Shown piece by piece: positions 1 through 12,500 of a DNA stretch of 64,000 nt. Origin of the DNA: Terana coerulea (taxonomy: Eukaryota; Basidiomycota; Agaricomycetes; Polyporales; Phanerochaetaceae); contig JAKOGH010000937.1 in NCBI GenBank assembly GCA_024811115.1, forward strand, positions 1 through 64,000. The letters run 5' to 3'. Under the pieces are notes generated by a model that saw only the letters and a program-made list of their open reading frames with translations, searched no databases and was not told the origin of the DNA. How positions within the stretch are numbered: the first letter of the stretch is position 1; every line of letters begins with the position of its first letter. The position numbers and the translations under genes were made by a program.

Positions 1-1477
1 GTACACCGCCCCATGCTTCTAATTCATCAACCCGCCGTGAAGGACCAGGTTGATGTCGGGGAGTAGCCCGACACTTTTCATCACCTGTTGACTCCGCCCC
101 TTGTACCCTGATTCCGACCAACCCCTCCCACTTCAAAAATTCCGCTCTCAGCGTTGTTGTTCGTACGTTGAACGTGAAACACATGTTAACTATGCTTGCC
201 AGCCTGAATGTTACTGGCCAGTTCCGTCTTGGCCTTTCAAGCCTCAGCTCTTCCATTGGCCTCGAGGAGCGTGGATTGCTAGCCTCGAAGACCGCCATGC
301 ATAGCCATTCGGGTCGGCTTTTCTTTGTGGTATTCCATGTTGTTGCATACACTATGTCATAACCAAACTTTCGCCAGCGGGAATTCTGGAGCTACTCAGC
401 CCTCCCGGTATTTGGAAAACCGCTGCTAAATGGGGATAGTTGGAGGAAATTTTCCACCGTGTGTAAGTTTGCCTAAGGCTCGTCATTTGGTGGAAGGCTA
501 ACGGCCTTGTTCTCGCACAATTCTAGCCTCGTTTTGTATCCCAGCGGCTGGTTCGAGGAGAAGTTGTCCATCATTGGGGTCATTTGTTTCGGAACGCCCG
601 AACGCTGGTAGGACGACCGCCGTGGGAGACGGAGACCCAGCGCCGATTATCGATGACCCAGCCGCAGGACGAGCCTTGGGAACCATGCCCCTCGTTGTGA
701 TGGGTGTCACCCTGGGTCGCCACCGTTTGAGGGTCAAAAGTCAAGGACCGGTACGTATTGGACCCGCTGTACTCGTAATGCATACTCACCCTGTTCGTGC
801 ATCCTGCAGATGACTTTGCTCAGCAAAGCTCAACTTGCTTAGAGATCTGCAAGAGGTGGTCCTCAAAGCCTGGGCTTGTCTCATCTCAGTTAGATGCAAC
901 ACCGCCCGCCTGTGAGTGGTTGCCTCACGAGCAAAACGTCCGATGATAAAGGCGTACCACATGGGTCCTGGGAACAGAAGTGTAGGGGACATTTCGAACT
1001 CCTCCCATCCAGGGTCCCGCGCTCACGGTGGCTGGGCAGAACATATGTTCATCCTTCTCCACAGATGCGGACAAGGGCAGCTCGGAGAAACTTGGCAGCC
1101 TCGTGGTCGCTATGTTTTTGAACCCTCGTTTGCCCGAATACCGTACGCGGAATCACAACATAGGCCGAATCAGGCCTGAACGTCGGCGTAGGTGGACCCA
1201 CAAGCGTAAACGATGGACTTAACCAGTAGGCGGGCAGACTCCAAACATTGCGGCGTTGAATTTCTTATAACCCCTCTCCTCCAGACCCAGCATTCCCAAC
1301 CACCCATCTCGACCTGTTCCCCAGTCGGTTCACTTGGTCGGATTCCTTTGTACCTTGTGGACCACAGTATCGCCCGTCCTCAACGTCCGTCGGACCGAAT
1401 CTACCCTCTCTTTCAAAGAATGGCACGGGCTTCGACACGACAGCCATCCTCGTCGTCAGTGTTTGTCTCTACGCCCT
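1..1477. other. Left-edge region without a supported gene
   Basis: Only short overlapping frames are seen on both strands, with no conserved motif, signal peptide or convincing splice pattern. Nothing else is supported here. The zinc-finger copy to the right may start a little upstream of the ATG chosen for it. Confidence 0.5.
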
Positions 1478-3172
1478 ATGAATATCGCTGATTTAATGAC
1501 CAACCGCAGACCGAAGAAGGACACCACGGTACGAAGGCGGAAGGTTCACTTGGACGCGTTCATTGGTAGCGAGCGTGTGTGGCAGAGAGCCGTTCGATGG
1601 AGGACTGAGATTGCCAGCGAATACGGCACCGACGAGCACCCCAAAAAGAATCCTCACCCGTCTGGACATAAGGCATTATCCATTCATTGTGGTTTCCGAC
1701 GTCCCCCAACTGACAGACTTTGTAGGTTCCTTGCCCCTGCTGTGGCGGAGAATATCTCGCTAATAGGCATGACTTGCGGCGCCACGCCAACACCCACGTC
1801 CCCGCTCGACTGTGAGCCTCAGCCCGACCTATCACTGTTTGCTGGTACTCACCTCGTACGTCTTGTAGAAAAGAATGGCATTGCACTTATCCAGGCTGTA
1901 CTCGCACCAGTGCGCAGAAAGCGAATTTGGATCGCCACATTCGCAACTCCCAGTGAGTCGACTTCGCGCTCATACATGATGTCAGGTCTTAAGCATGCAA
2001 TGCAGTACCTTCGAAAAGATTCAATGTACCGTCATTTTGCGAAGCCGGCGATCGGGCAGGAAACAACTTACGCCTGTGGCTGTGCATGCAAGGACGACTC
2101 GGAAATGACAAGCCACAAGCAGACCATCCATGGTTGGCCCAAACGGCCGGAGAAGACCAAGCGGCGGCCGAACTGCGTCACGGCTGCGATGAAGAACGTG
2201 GAGTATGTTCCTTGCGACAGGGAAGGGAACTACAGCTGGCCTGCGGGGATCACGGTGCCACCTACGCTGGTCGTCCAGCATGTTCAGAAGACTAAAGCGC
2301 GCCGTACTTCTCGGCGCAAGTTGACAGCCCGTCCCCGTACTGCCGCCACCATCGCCCGCGTCAATTGCGTCGTCGATACCGAGCTCGTCGCCTCTCACAT
2401 CGCCCGCGCCGTCTACGCCACATTCGCTGCCCTTCACTCCAGCCACCTCGCCCTCTGCCTCAGTTCACCCATGCGAGGGCGCTCTCTGCCAGGGCTCCAG
2501 TACCCGCAGCTGAAACCCGTCACCGCACCTCTTCAGGATGAACGGCGTCCATGGGCAAGCTTTACTCCGCCGCCACCTTCCCTGAAGCCACACTTCCAGC
2601 CGGCCCCGGCTCAGCCTGAGCGTGTATGTGCATACGGGTACGAACTACCCATGACACCACTTCCAGGCGTATCTACCCTCCTGCAGCTGGCGGATTGTTC
2701 CCCGTTCTCGGCGCTTCAACTGCCTGGTGCCACCCCAACGACGCTCGCTCCGCTAACCAGCAGGAACTCAGTCCATCTAATCCGGTCGTCGGCTCCCTCG
2801 TACTCGACTATCGGACCAGGCCCCACGCGTTGCATGACAAGGGTGCCTCTCGCTGGTCTCCGTACCCCAGACCAGGCATGCGGCAAGGTCACAGCACGTA
2901 TCGGGACACGCAATACGAGAGCACGACGCGGGCGAGGAAGTCGCGCTCGCCTTCTCACGTCTGGACGTCTCATCTCGTATTTTGCCACCACTGACGAGAA
3001 GACGAGGCCGAGACAAGCTCCGTTCCTCACGGGGACTTTCGCCCGCGACTCTCATGGGCAAGTCGCTGCGCCCGGTCCCGAGCCCGTCTACAACTCGACT
3101 CCCTGTCACTTCCAGCACGATCACCAAGCTGCCCTCGCTGCTTTCAAGGCAAGCCGTCGTGGCGGGTGTTGA
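1478..3172 (+). pseudogene. Three-zinc-finger family protein, copy 1 (frameshifted)
   Basis: This is a decayed or mis-sequenced paralog of the genes at 8671-10269 and 45879-47223. Finger 1 (C-x2-C-x13-H-x3-H, CPCC..RRHANTH) is on an 86-nt exon at 1726-1811. Finger 2 (CTYPGC..HIRNSH) is on the exon at 1869-1952, and exon 5 starts at 2006. The flanking introns have the same positions and phases as in the intact copies. Finger 3 (YACG..HKQTIHGWPKR) is in another frame than the start of exon 5, so one base is missing or two are extra between about 2020 and 2068. The tail motif YGY..LPxAGGLF is again split between two frames near 2670. The ATG at 1478, or an in-frame ATG at 1496 giving a basic start like copy 2, is the likely start; exon 2 borders are unresolved. 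The family suggests nucleic-acid or protein binding, but function is unknown. Confidence 0.6.
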
Positions 3173-6100
3173 TGCCCAGCTCTTGTCTTGGTTTGGTATG
3201 CTCGACTTTTTGACGGTACAGTATATTGGTTTCGCTTGATTAATTAGCTATATGACTGCGTTTGGTCCGCACGTCGTTCCCTTCTTGTCCGCCGCCTGTG
3301 TATCATACCTTACTTCCCGTCTGGACCTCCTTAGCTACATGCGTTTTCTCTAGTCCTTTATCTCATTCAAGAAATCAAACACGTATTTTGGACTCATTGT
3401 CATTGTACTGAGATCCACACGTCATTTAAGTTGTACGAAGAGCAGGACACTGATGAGCATGGGCACGTGGAACTTGTCTTCGTGGTGTGGTGCGCCCTGA
3501 TTTCTTATCCGCTGCAAGGTCGTGGATGCAAAAGCGACAGCATCTCCTATGGTTTATGCGTTCTGGCAGAGATGTTCTTTCGTATGGGCCCGTGAAGCTC
3601 ATTATAAGCGTGCAGAGCTACATGAGAAATGAGTTGGACATACTTGTATAGGCGCATGAGCGTAAGCCATACTTACAATTCTTTATGTCGCGCTCTCCTC
3701 CCACTTATGCAAGCTCCTCGCATCGGCCGCGCGACTTGACCTGAGTGCCGCCCAGGCATACCGACAACATCCAGGACGTGCAGGTCACAGATCAGGTGTA
3801 GATTGGGGTAATAGGAAAGATAAGCGCAGCCGAGGGCGACGGTAGGACCACGAATGCGACAGAGCTTCGCTTTTACAGCAAGTAGCTGCTGAGTTGAGCA
3901 AGTCGTTTCTTGACGTGGAGTCGTCGGCACACTCGGGATTGGTACACTCGGGGAGAGCGTATGTGGGAAAACTTAGCCAGCCCAGACGCAGCGATGTCGC
4001 TGCCAGATGGCCATACGCTCACTGAAGTAAGAGCCTGGAGCTAAGCCCAACTTTGAGAGCATAATGATAGTGAGCTGGAGGGTGATTCGAGGGACGGATG
4101 GTGGTGGTGGGCGGCAGAAAAGTCGGCGTGGCCACTGGCAGAGCGCTTGGAAAACGCTCCTGACCACGATTGCCTCGCCAATCTTGCCGAAGGGAGATCT
4201 CTTCCTGCGCTCTTCAACAAGTACATGGACCCCAGGCATCCACAGCGACCACCCGAGCATGCTCTCGGCGTTTCGCACTTGTCGCGGTTCCCGAACCTCC
4301 GCACCAAGTCCTCGCACCAAGTCCTCGCGTCCGAATGTCCTGCCAGGCCCACAGCGCCGACTCAGACCTTTGACACTGCGGACTACGACCCACGCTGTCG
4401 AACCATCGGTACCCACTCTTTGAACAAGGCCGCTTTCTGTGTCTTGCAAGACTTGTCATCGCTGCCATTTTCTCCCTCTCTTTCGTGAGAGTATCCAGCT
4501 AGGGAAGGAGCAGACCATGCATCTCTATCTCGGTGGCAGGCGAGCCGTACATCCCGAAGCGCAAGGGTGGCTGAAGTACGACCTCTTGGCATACCATGGC
4601 CAACCTGAAGACTTGAAGTTTATAGCACTCTAAAGCCTGGGTAGGAAAAGGGACAGAAGGGGAGCGATAGGATGGCTATAGAGAGGTGACGACGTTGCGG
4701 TAGCTAAGCAAAGCATGGTGAGTCATAAGACTACTTACTCTTCGTACAATCGTTTGGCTTAATCATTATCAAGGTCCCAAAGCTCGGATACGAAGAGAAG
4801 GGCTGGAGAACCTCATGTGGGCCTCATCGCGCTGGAACGATGAACTTGAAATCAATGCTACACAGCAGTGTACGAAAGGCTCTGAACGCACCGTGCAATG
4901 AATTGAACCAACTCGCCAGTGTGAGTGCGGACACTCTGTTCTACCGGATGGTCCTTGACATCTGAACCAGCTACCAACGAGCCGGTGGATATGAAGAAAT
5001 CTAAGCTCGAATGTCACAAGGGTGTTGGCTTCACCAGGACACGAGCTCTTACTACAATCAAGAAGTTATCGGCCTCAAGCCCGTTACACGTTCGCCTTGT
5101 AGCTGACGGTAGCGACAAAGACCGCCGAGTCAAATCCGGAGGAATGTCAACAAATGACAGATCGTGGCGATCATGTTCATGTGTATGCGGTTGAGGGTTC
5201 GCTAATCTCCGAGCAATGCAGCTGTAGATCCTCTCTTTACTGATTTCTATGGTCTCTCGAAAGATGATTGAACTGGACGTTCAGCGTATTGATAATTTGG
5301 TACGTCTCACCTACTATATGTTGGGCTCGAATCCGATCCATTCTCGACAGGGGGCATTGTTTGTACCATAAAGGAAACAAATCTCTTTGTGGACGATGTT
5401 AGTACTGGCTATGACCACGCAAGGCGCTGGAAACGCACCGACTCGGTCGTTGTCTGTTGATCAACCTGCTACGGCTGATTTTCGCGCGATACACTGGCAG
5501 AACGACAGCTAGCAACCACGGCACGCAGGTCTGCTGAGATATCAGTGTGTGAGCATATGGACTGGCCTAATTTTTGTCGTATGGTATGCTTGTGGCGCGC
5601 ATATACTTCACATCGCAGCCGAGCGAGACCTTGCGATGTGGAGTGTATGCGATCATCAGTAAGACCGTTCCAATCTTCGCAACTGGGTCACTTGAGTGGC
5701 TGAGGAGCTTAAAGGGCAGCTGTAACACATGCAATGGTGCAAGCTCACCACAGTGTTTGGCCAGAGTTTCTCGGGCCCGGATGGGTGGCTACGTCGACTT
5801 GTTGGGTTGAGTGCAGTTCGTGCAGAATAGCGGGTAGTATTTGGCTGTGGCGGGGTAGCTTGTGAGAGCTGCCTGCTTGCTGCCTGCTTGTGTGGCAATT
5901 GGAATCCACGGTGAGCTTGCAATGAAATTCCAGCAAAATGCCAGCCTATTCACCTTCGAAACGAACCAAGGTCGTTCGATCTCGTGCTTGCTCTCGATCT
6001 GAACCAATTGTCTCGAGCGTATGTTCTCATTTCAATCTCATCGAGGGCCAGGACAGAGGAAGGTTGGTGCAGGGTGGCCCACGGCATGGTGGTTTGAAGT

Positions 6101-7205
6101 CGAGGAAGTCCACTCGGTGGCGGCGGCGTCTACCGGTCATTGACCATTCACATCACCATTCATAGCAGACCAATGGTCTGCAAATTGGAACACATTTCGA
6201 CGTATCGCTACATGGTTGAAATGGTACGAAATTTGTGGCTGGTGGTGGGAATGACTTGGAGTCCGTCATCCCTCTCCTGTCGACTGTCACCTGCGTACTG
6301 CAGGGGCATGAATAATCCCCATTCCATGAGCTCATCTGAGCTCAGCTAACCCGTTGACAATTTCTAGATTCCGAATACCCCCACTTCGCACACTCGGTTC
6401 TCGTGGACGGGCAGGTCGCTACCTTCCTGACGGTTGAATAAAACGTCCGTCGGCACCAGGCTCAAACTAGGCTATGTCCAACGCTCAGATACAATCATTC
6501 GCGTTGGACCTTTATTGGCCTATCGTTGTTCAATACGAAATGAGGCAGCATATACCGACGAATATCAGAGTTACAGCACATCAGTACGCCGTTATTTATC
6601 TACCTCTGTAGTCCATCCATATTTACCCGTGTTCGCAGACTTAGGTACTCGGTACACGAGCGGCCACCGTCATCGAGATGACGCTAAGTGGTGTTAGGTA
6701 TCCCTGCGAAACTTTACGCCCATGGAGAAGGATAGGACTCTGTCGACGCCGTGATATGCGCGCACGGGCCACCCCTTCACGTCGTAGCGTGCGTTTATTT
6801 CGTGTTAGCTCTCGACTCAACAACACATCTCTCTCATTTTAAGTACCCTTCGATCTAATTAGACTTGCAGACCTTATAAACTACAATATCACACTATACG
6901 ATCCCCACCTGCGCCAGTGAACGGGAAACCAGGAAGAAAGTCAAGGCGTGAGTTGGTTTTTCCTGGCAAACTGAAAGCTGGAGGGACTTATTCTGAGGAC
7001 TACGAAAAGATCTACGTCAGCGGCCAGCCTGAGGGCGAGCACTCGAAATTAATTACCGCCCTCGGGGACGCACCTTGTATGGTTAAGGCGAGAGTTGAGG
7101 AGACCCGTGACTTGCAAAAGTTAAATGACAACATTTGACACAGCTAGGATTACAATTTTAGTGAACTGTTACAAGTACGGTATACTTGATCGCCCAATTC
7201 CATAT
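3173..7205. other. 4 kb gene-poor region
   Basis: Short frames occur on both strands (for example 4041-4490, 6917-7138 and 7125-7541), but none shows a known domain, a conserved splice structure or a signal peptide. A 13-bp direct duplication (ccaagtcctcgca) lies near 4303-4329, and an 11-bp one (ctgcctgcttg) near 5871-5892. No transposon ends or RNA genes were recognised. Confidence 0.45.
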
Positions 7206-7899
7206 TCAGTCTTTCTTGGTTACTTTCACTATCGCGCCGTGCTTCAAAGCCCGGCTGTAAGGACAGGCCTGAAAGCCGGCGGTGTAAATGGGTGTGTCAG
7301 CGATATGGTAAATCCTACGCAAGGTGATAGTACTCACAGCGTGTCCTGCATCGATCAGTTCCTGGTCAACGCCTTCAACCTGCAGCTCGACCTCCAGCCC
7401 GAACCCCTCCATGTCTTTGGGTTTCCCGAGATGAACCTGCGCATGGACGACAGCGTTACGAGCCTCGGCCGTCTTCCCGAACTGGTTCGACACCATCTGA
7501 ATGGCGGAGAGGAGACAGGCTATTGCAAGACAGCCAGATGACTCGTGAGTGCTCGGTTATACCGAGCCGGAAGGCAAGCTTGGCGTACCAGCATAGCCCA
7601 TAGCAAACAGCTGCTCAGGGTTTTGACCGTCGCCCTTACCGCCCAGAGAACGAGGCATCGCGAGACGCAGCTCAAGGCCGTCGTCGTCGTTGGACTTGAC
7701 TTGGCCGTTTCTGCCCTGGCCACGGGCCGTTGCATGAGCGGTGTACTATCCGAGCGCAGTTTCAGCCAGGATGCCAATTCACGACAATGAATCCAACCTT
7801 ATGTTCTGAAAGCGACATAAGCGACCTTGAGGCGCCTCGCGGGACGGACGACTGAGCTGCTCGCTGTGCGAGGCGTTGACGAGTAACGAGGGAAAGCAT
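7206..7899 (-). CDS. OsmC/Ohr-family peroxidase, mitochondrial-type
   Basis: The product is predicted to be a thiol peroxidase of the OsmC/Ohr family, which reduces organic hydroperoxides with a reactive cysteine pair. Four exons (7899-7798, 7745-7589, 7519-7338, 7268-7206) join in frame to 167 aa. The first 34 residues are rich in Arg, Ser and Leu without acidic residues until the end (MLSLVTRQRLAQRAA...), as in a mitochondrial presequence. The fold signature follows: TAHATARGQGRNG, then GGKGDGQNPEQLFAMGYAACLLSA with the first catalytic Cys, and DAGHAACPYSRAL with the second. Both family cysteines are present and the length is normal. The three introns are 52, 69 and 69 bp with GT-AG borders. 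The ATG at 7899 is the one that gives the targeting peptide. Confidence 0.92.
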
Positions 7900-8670
7900 G
7901 GCAAGAACGACTTGGAGAAGGCGGTAGAGGGGTGAGATGAGGGGTGAGATGAGCTGCGCCTCCCCGAGGGCGACGGCGATATATGCGCTCCATGGGAGAA
8001 GGCGGTGACGACGCTGACGCAAACGCGCTTGATGTCGATGACGGCGGCGAGAGAGTCGGCGGCGCGCAATCGGCCGGCGCTCGTTCACGCGACGAACTGT
8101 CACTGTCCACGTGCGCCGTGACAAGAACTTTGTGGCGTAGTGCGTGGGAGCATACTGCCTCTTGCAAGCGTCATGAGCCTCTCCCATACTTACTTACATC
8201 CGCTGTAGCTGAGAGCTCTAGAGGGTGAAAACTGTCGATTAGTTACGACCCTTCATTCGCAGCCAGTGTTCAGTCTTAGAATTATCACCGGAGAGACTCT
8301 AAGACATATCTTCCTTCAGAGGACCGAGAGTGCTTGCTCCGAGATTTGCTCGGGCTAGCGCAGAAGATGACAACAACGGAGGATTGATAACGCACAACTA
8401 CACTACTGATTACACCTACAGTGTACACATACAAACTAGACGATACAAAGAAATATGATAGACAATCAGATACAGCGAGATGCGGGGGCGGCGATGCCCG
8501 GGAGATACAAGTCGGAGTGCGATACAGAGATCCTATCGAGCACATGGGAGCAGGCAAGACAATGGGAACGCAAACAATGAAAGGAAGACAGAGCAATGAA
8601 ATAACCTCGAGGCAGAATGGAGAAATGTGACCTACCTTTCACACCACCTATAAAGCAGCGAACCCGCCAC
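7900..8670. other. Intergenic region between OsmC gene and zinc-finger copy 2
   Basis: This stretch holds the promoter of the OsmC gene and the 3' flank of zinc-finger copy 2. A 12-bp direct duplication (ggggtgagatga) lies at about 7930-7952. No gene is supported. Confidence 0.45.
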
Positions 8671-10269
8671 TCAACGGCGACGCCGCTCATACGACCACCC
8701 GTCCTTCACTTTCCTGTTGCCGCCCCTGTTGTTCTCGCCGGCTGCGGTCCCCTCCCAACGCGCCGAGTACAGGGTGGGCGACCGTGCCACCCGCGGGACA
8801 GAGGGTGGCGGCGGCGGTGGCGGCGATGGAGAAGCGTACCCGGAGAAGGAACCAGCCACTCCCGACGTGCCACTCGAGGGCGTCGACGAAGACGACCCGA
8901 TATCCGAGCCAGGATACGGCCCAGCGCCGCGGGTGTGCGGCTTGACCTCGTCCTCAGCACTGCTGGACGATCCATCCCGGGTACGACGAGCGTACGGCTC
9001 ATACCTGCGACTCGGACTCGAGGACGTCGTCCTCGTCCTAGTGCCTCTACTCGACGGCGACGCTACGCGTGGGGGCGCATACGTCGGCGGAGGTGCGGAG
9101 GCAACGAACAGGCCGCCTGCGTCTGGCAAGTAGTAGCCTGCGAAGTACCCGTAGTTCGCAGGCGGCGCGGGTGGAGGGTAGCTGTACGCTGGCAGGGGTG
9201 GGAGAACCAAAGCCTGGGTGTCGTGGGCGGAGCCGGGAGTGGGGGAGAAGCGGAGAGGACCTATTGCAGGGGACGGCGAGAGGTCTGGCGAGTCGGAGAT
9301 GGGAGATGCGGCAGGAGCGGGGGGAGACCGAAGAGAGGGCCGACCGGGAAGAAGACGCGGTAGACGGGGACGAGCTTGCCGTAGTACGGCGGCGGCGAGA
9401 GGTGGGCGCGGTCAGCTGAGGGATGGGCGGAGTGGGCTCGACACCCTCAGGCCAGATTGGCTGTTGACCGTCGTAGGCGACGAACTCGACGTTCTCCGCG
9501 TTCGCGTCGACGCACTTCGCTCGCGTTCCCGGCTCTCCCCTCTTCGGCCAGCGATGGATCGTCTGGCGGTGGTGTGTCATCTTGGAAGCCTCCCTCACGC
9601 TGTATCCGCACGCGTAGATTGGCTGTCCGTGCTCGCCTTGGTGCATCACGACTTCGCAGCGTTTCGACTCAAAGGAGCTGCGAGAGGGATGGTGAGACTG
9701 TGCAGACATTACGGACTAAACTGCAGACGTACTGCTTGTTGCGGATGTGGTTGTCGAGCTGGCTTTTCTGGACAGCGCCGTCGTACGGGCAGCCCTCATC
9801 CTTGTGCGGGCATTGGAACGGCTTCCTGTACGAAGATGGTTGAATAAGGAGACGCAAGGCGAGATGACTTCCTAGACATACAGCTCGCCTTCCAGATGGG
9901 TCTCGACGTGTCGAACAATTTCATGGCGAGTGGCGGTGATGTCGTCGTGGCATACGCGACATTCGCGCTATCGTCACAGGCGATCAATGTCACGGTCTCA
10001 AATCCGCGCGAGCGACGACCTACTGTAGGCCCCTCGTCACTGACGCGTTCAACCTGGACCTCGTCGTCGGTGGACATGGCCTTGTATTTCCGGACTATTT
10101 TGCGGGCCATTTCCGAGGCGGTGATTCCGGGTTCAACTTCCTCGTGCGGGTAAGGCATCGGCAGGCCCTTCTTGGTCAGGGGGCTAGTCGCGTCGTCAGC
10201 GAGCACAAATGGGGAGTTTATGACGCGACCTTACCGTGCTGGGGCCTTCTTTCCGCGTGTTTGGGGCAT
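8671..10269 (-). CDS. Three-zinc-finger family protein, copy 2 (intact)
   Basis: Six exons (10269-10235, 10183-10024, 9967-9882, 9825-9733, 9677-9388, 9260-8671) with GT-AG introns of 51, 56, 56, 55 and 127 bp sum to 1254 nt, a 417-aa protein without interruption. The order is a basic start (MPQTRGKKAPAR), an acidic/charged segment, then three fingers each on its own exon: finger 1 C-x2-C-x13-H-x3-H (CRVCHDD..RHVETH), finger 2 C-x6-C-x13-H-x4-H (CPHKDEGC..HIRNKH), and finger 3 C-x15-C-x12-H-x4-H (YACGYSV..HRQTIHRW). The tail is low-complexity, rich in Pro, Ser, Tyr and Arg (YGYFAGYYLPDAGGLF, then poly-Pro and Ser-Arg stretches). I do not recognise a named family. Nucleic-acid binding is an inference from the fingers and the basic tail. 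The start is chosen because it alone keeps frame across intron 1. Confidence 0.78.
9882..9967 (-). other. 86-nt finger-1 exon, conserved in three paralogs
   Basis: This exon starts in phase 0 and ends in phase 2. It has exactly the same length and phase as the exons at 1726-1811 (+) and 46156-46241 (+) and encodes finger 1 in each. It is the clearest marker of common descent in the family. Confidence 0.75.
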
Positions 10270-12500
10270 ATTGGGCGTTGTAGAAGGCGTAGTATGGCGT
10301 GAGATCGGTCTGAGGCGCGTTTGTGAGCGAAGCGGGGCGGGAGAGGGCACGGAGAGGGCTTAGACCAAGGAATAGAGGAGGGGTTCGCGTCAAGGCAGTG
10401 GGGGCCATTAGTTGAATAGGGCGGAGGAAATATATGTTCGAGGTGTTGTTTGTGCAGTTCCCACAGTGTCGCAGCCGTTGCATTTGTGGGTCCACCCTCG
10501 CTGTGACGCCCAGTAACGATCAGTGCTCACTGCAGAGAAAGGAAGGGGTAGGATTGTATCGTCCGTCTCAGTAAGCTTGTGCGAGACAAAGCATGTAGGA
10601 GCTGAATCCAGGACCCGTACGGGGACACTTCAATGTATCAGCATCACTGGTCGGGCGTAACTGACTGTCGCGAGCGCAAAACTGTTCAACGGGGAGTGGC
10701 GGCTGTGCCTCAGCTAAGCTGATATTACGGTTTTATGACCATGTCCGAGCATGCACTTTGTCCAGTTTCTGGTTGTCAACGGTATGAATGCCAGCGGTAC
10801 AGTGAGGGATGAAACGAGATCTGTTGCAGTAACGCATCAGCACACCAAGAGCTCGTCCACGACGCTGGGAACTCACACAAAGTATGAGCCTTTTCACTTC
10901 CCAGCCTCAGCGCACAAACTATGCCGGTGTTCTCGGCCGTTTGAAAGATATAAGAGTGGATTCCAGCATAGCGACCGCCCCGACTAGACGTTCATCAACG
11001 AAGGTGTGCGGGTTGTGACGGTAGGTCAAGAGTACTATTATGGAAAGCGAGCCAGAACACGTGGTACAACCCCTGCAACCTGCTACCAATGGGTTATGCA
11101 CCGAAAGATGAGACCGATAGAAGAGTGTGGATAGACCTGTAATGAAGGAACAAGCTCGGTAGAACCGACGACGTCCAACGACCGGCTCGAGGAACTAAAA
11201 GGAGCCGCTAGGAGCTACTCCCAAGGTGTCTTCCAACGGCGGGCATGCATAACACTTAGCAAGTTTTCGGCTCTAGAGCACCGCAAAGCTTAAGAGTCAA
11301 GTTGATACCTAAATAACAAAATGAATGGCATACCAGGATTTTGAAGTTGAGGGATCATTCCAGGCCTGCAATACCCGAAAGTAGAGCTGTCGGCAGCTTC
11401 GCAGGCGGTTATATGCGTGAGATGGAGTGGATACAGACACATGCGAAGACCAAGCAGTCGAGTGAAGCCGATATTGAGGCTTGCCTCGCCCTATGACGCA
11501 AGTATCAGATATCGCTCAGCGATAACAGTTTACACTTTTGCAGGCACTTACCTGAAGCGTGACCAGACGTAGACCAAAAATTACGACTTACCATGCTTTC
11601 CCCGGCTCCGTGATATCACCGCGGGCCTTCAAACGGGGCCGGCTAGTCACTCTCCCTAAGACCAGACAGCGTCACGAAAGCCCTCCCAGCTGGTGAACTG
11701 AGTTTCTGGTAGGCCATTCTTTGTGTGCGAGATAGAGATGGCTATGTCCTTGAACGCTCGACCTTCTGAGTGAATATGCAATGAATATGATGTCTTCGTA
11801 GGGCACTGCTTAGCTTCAAGCGCACTGTCAAACATCTCGAAAGACACGTACCAAACTTCCTGATCGCCCTCAACTGACTAATACCACCAGGTAACTTGTT
11901 CTCCAGTAGGTTTCATCGCTGCGGTCCTACCGCCGTGTAGAGTATCTATCTGGCCGAGCGTGTCAGCTGTCGGTGCTGTTTCCGGCTGACCTTCGCTAAC
12001 ATACCTATGCGTGAGGTAGCATAGCACAAAGGCTTTCAGGTAGACTGTCGTCGCATTGCGATCACAAGAGTCGAGGTGGTGGGTATTTATCCGGCGGTGA
12101 ATGAAGGGGTCATGGCAAGAAACACTGCTTGTGCGGTCGCTAGGAGGTAGCCTCGATGCACGGCGTCGATATCAAGACTATTAAGCACCAGCAGAATGAT
12201 AGATTCAGTTACACGTAGGGGGTGCTGTGGCAACCAAGGAGGTACGAGACGAGTAGTGCGGAACAGAGGTGACGGTCGGTGAACTGCAAAATACTCGGCC
12301 GCTGCAGGGCGCTTCCCGGCGCTTCTCGCTTTTCGAGCTTACTGCGCGCCGACGCCGAGGTCATCATGAAAGCAGGGTGGAGGGCTTAATAAATCCGAGA
12401 AGAACAGATGCAAATGTACTAAGGTAACCACAATTGTGTGCATGCGTACAGACGAAGGTACGAAGCAAGAGGAATATAAGGCGTGAGTGGGCCGAACGGT
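10270..12500. other. 2.2 kb region with one possible small exon
   Basis: No known domain is present. The only coding-like piece is on the minus strand at 11656 to about 11850 (frame with YVSFEMFDSALEAKQ and a stop at 11656), listed separately. The remainder shows only short frames. Confidence 0.4.
11656..11917 (-). CDS. Possible small hypothetical protein
   Basis: The minus-strand frame from 11847 to 11656 has a balanced amino-acid composition (FEMFDSALEAKQC, GLPETQFTSWEGFRDAVWS) unlike the Arg/Ser-rich shadow frames around it. A 40-bp GT-AG intron just upstream would join it to an ATG near 11917 (MKPTGEQ). That intron is shorter than usual for this genome. No family is recognised and no transcript evidence is available. 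Confidence 0.25.

Noticed and set aside
4041..4490. Several overlapping frames of 60-160 codons on both strands
   Set aside because: No conserved domain, no clear intron borders, and a 13-bp tandem duplication keeps several frames open at once.
5330..5350. Possible tRNA T-arm (gctcgaatcc)
   Set aside because: No matching acceptor, D or anticodon arms are found on either strand.
8617..9363. 248-codon + strand frame, Arg/Gly-rich
   Set aside because: It is antisense to the intact zinc-finger copy 2 and reflects the GC-rich, low-complexity tail on the other strand; no motif or start context supports it.
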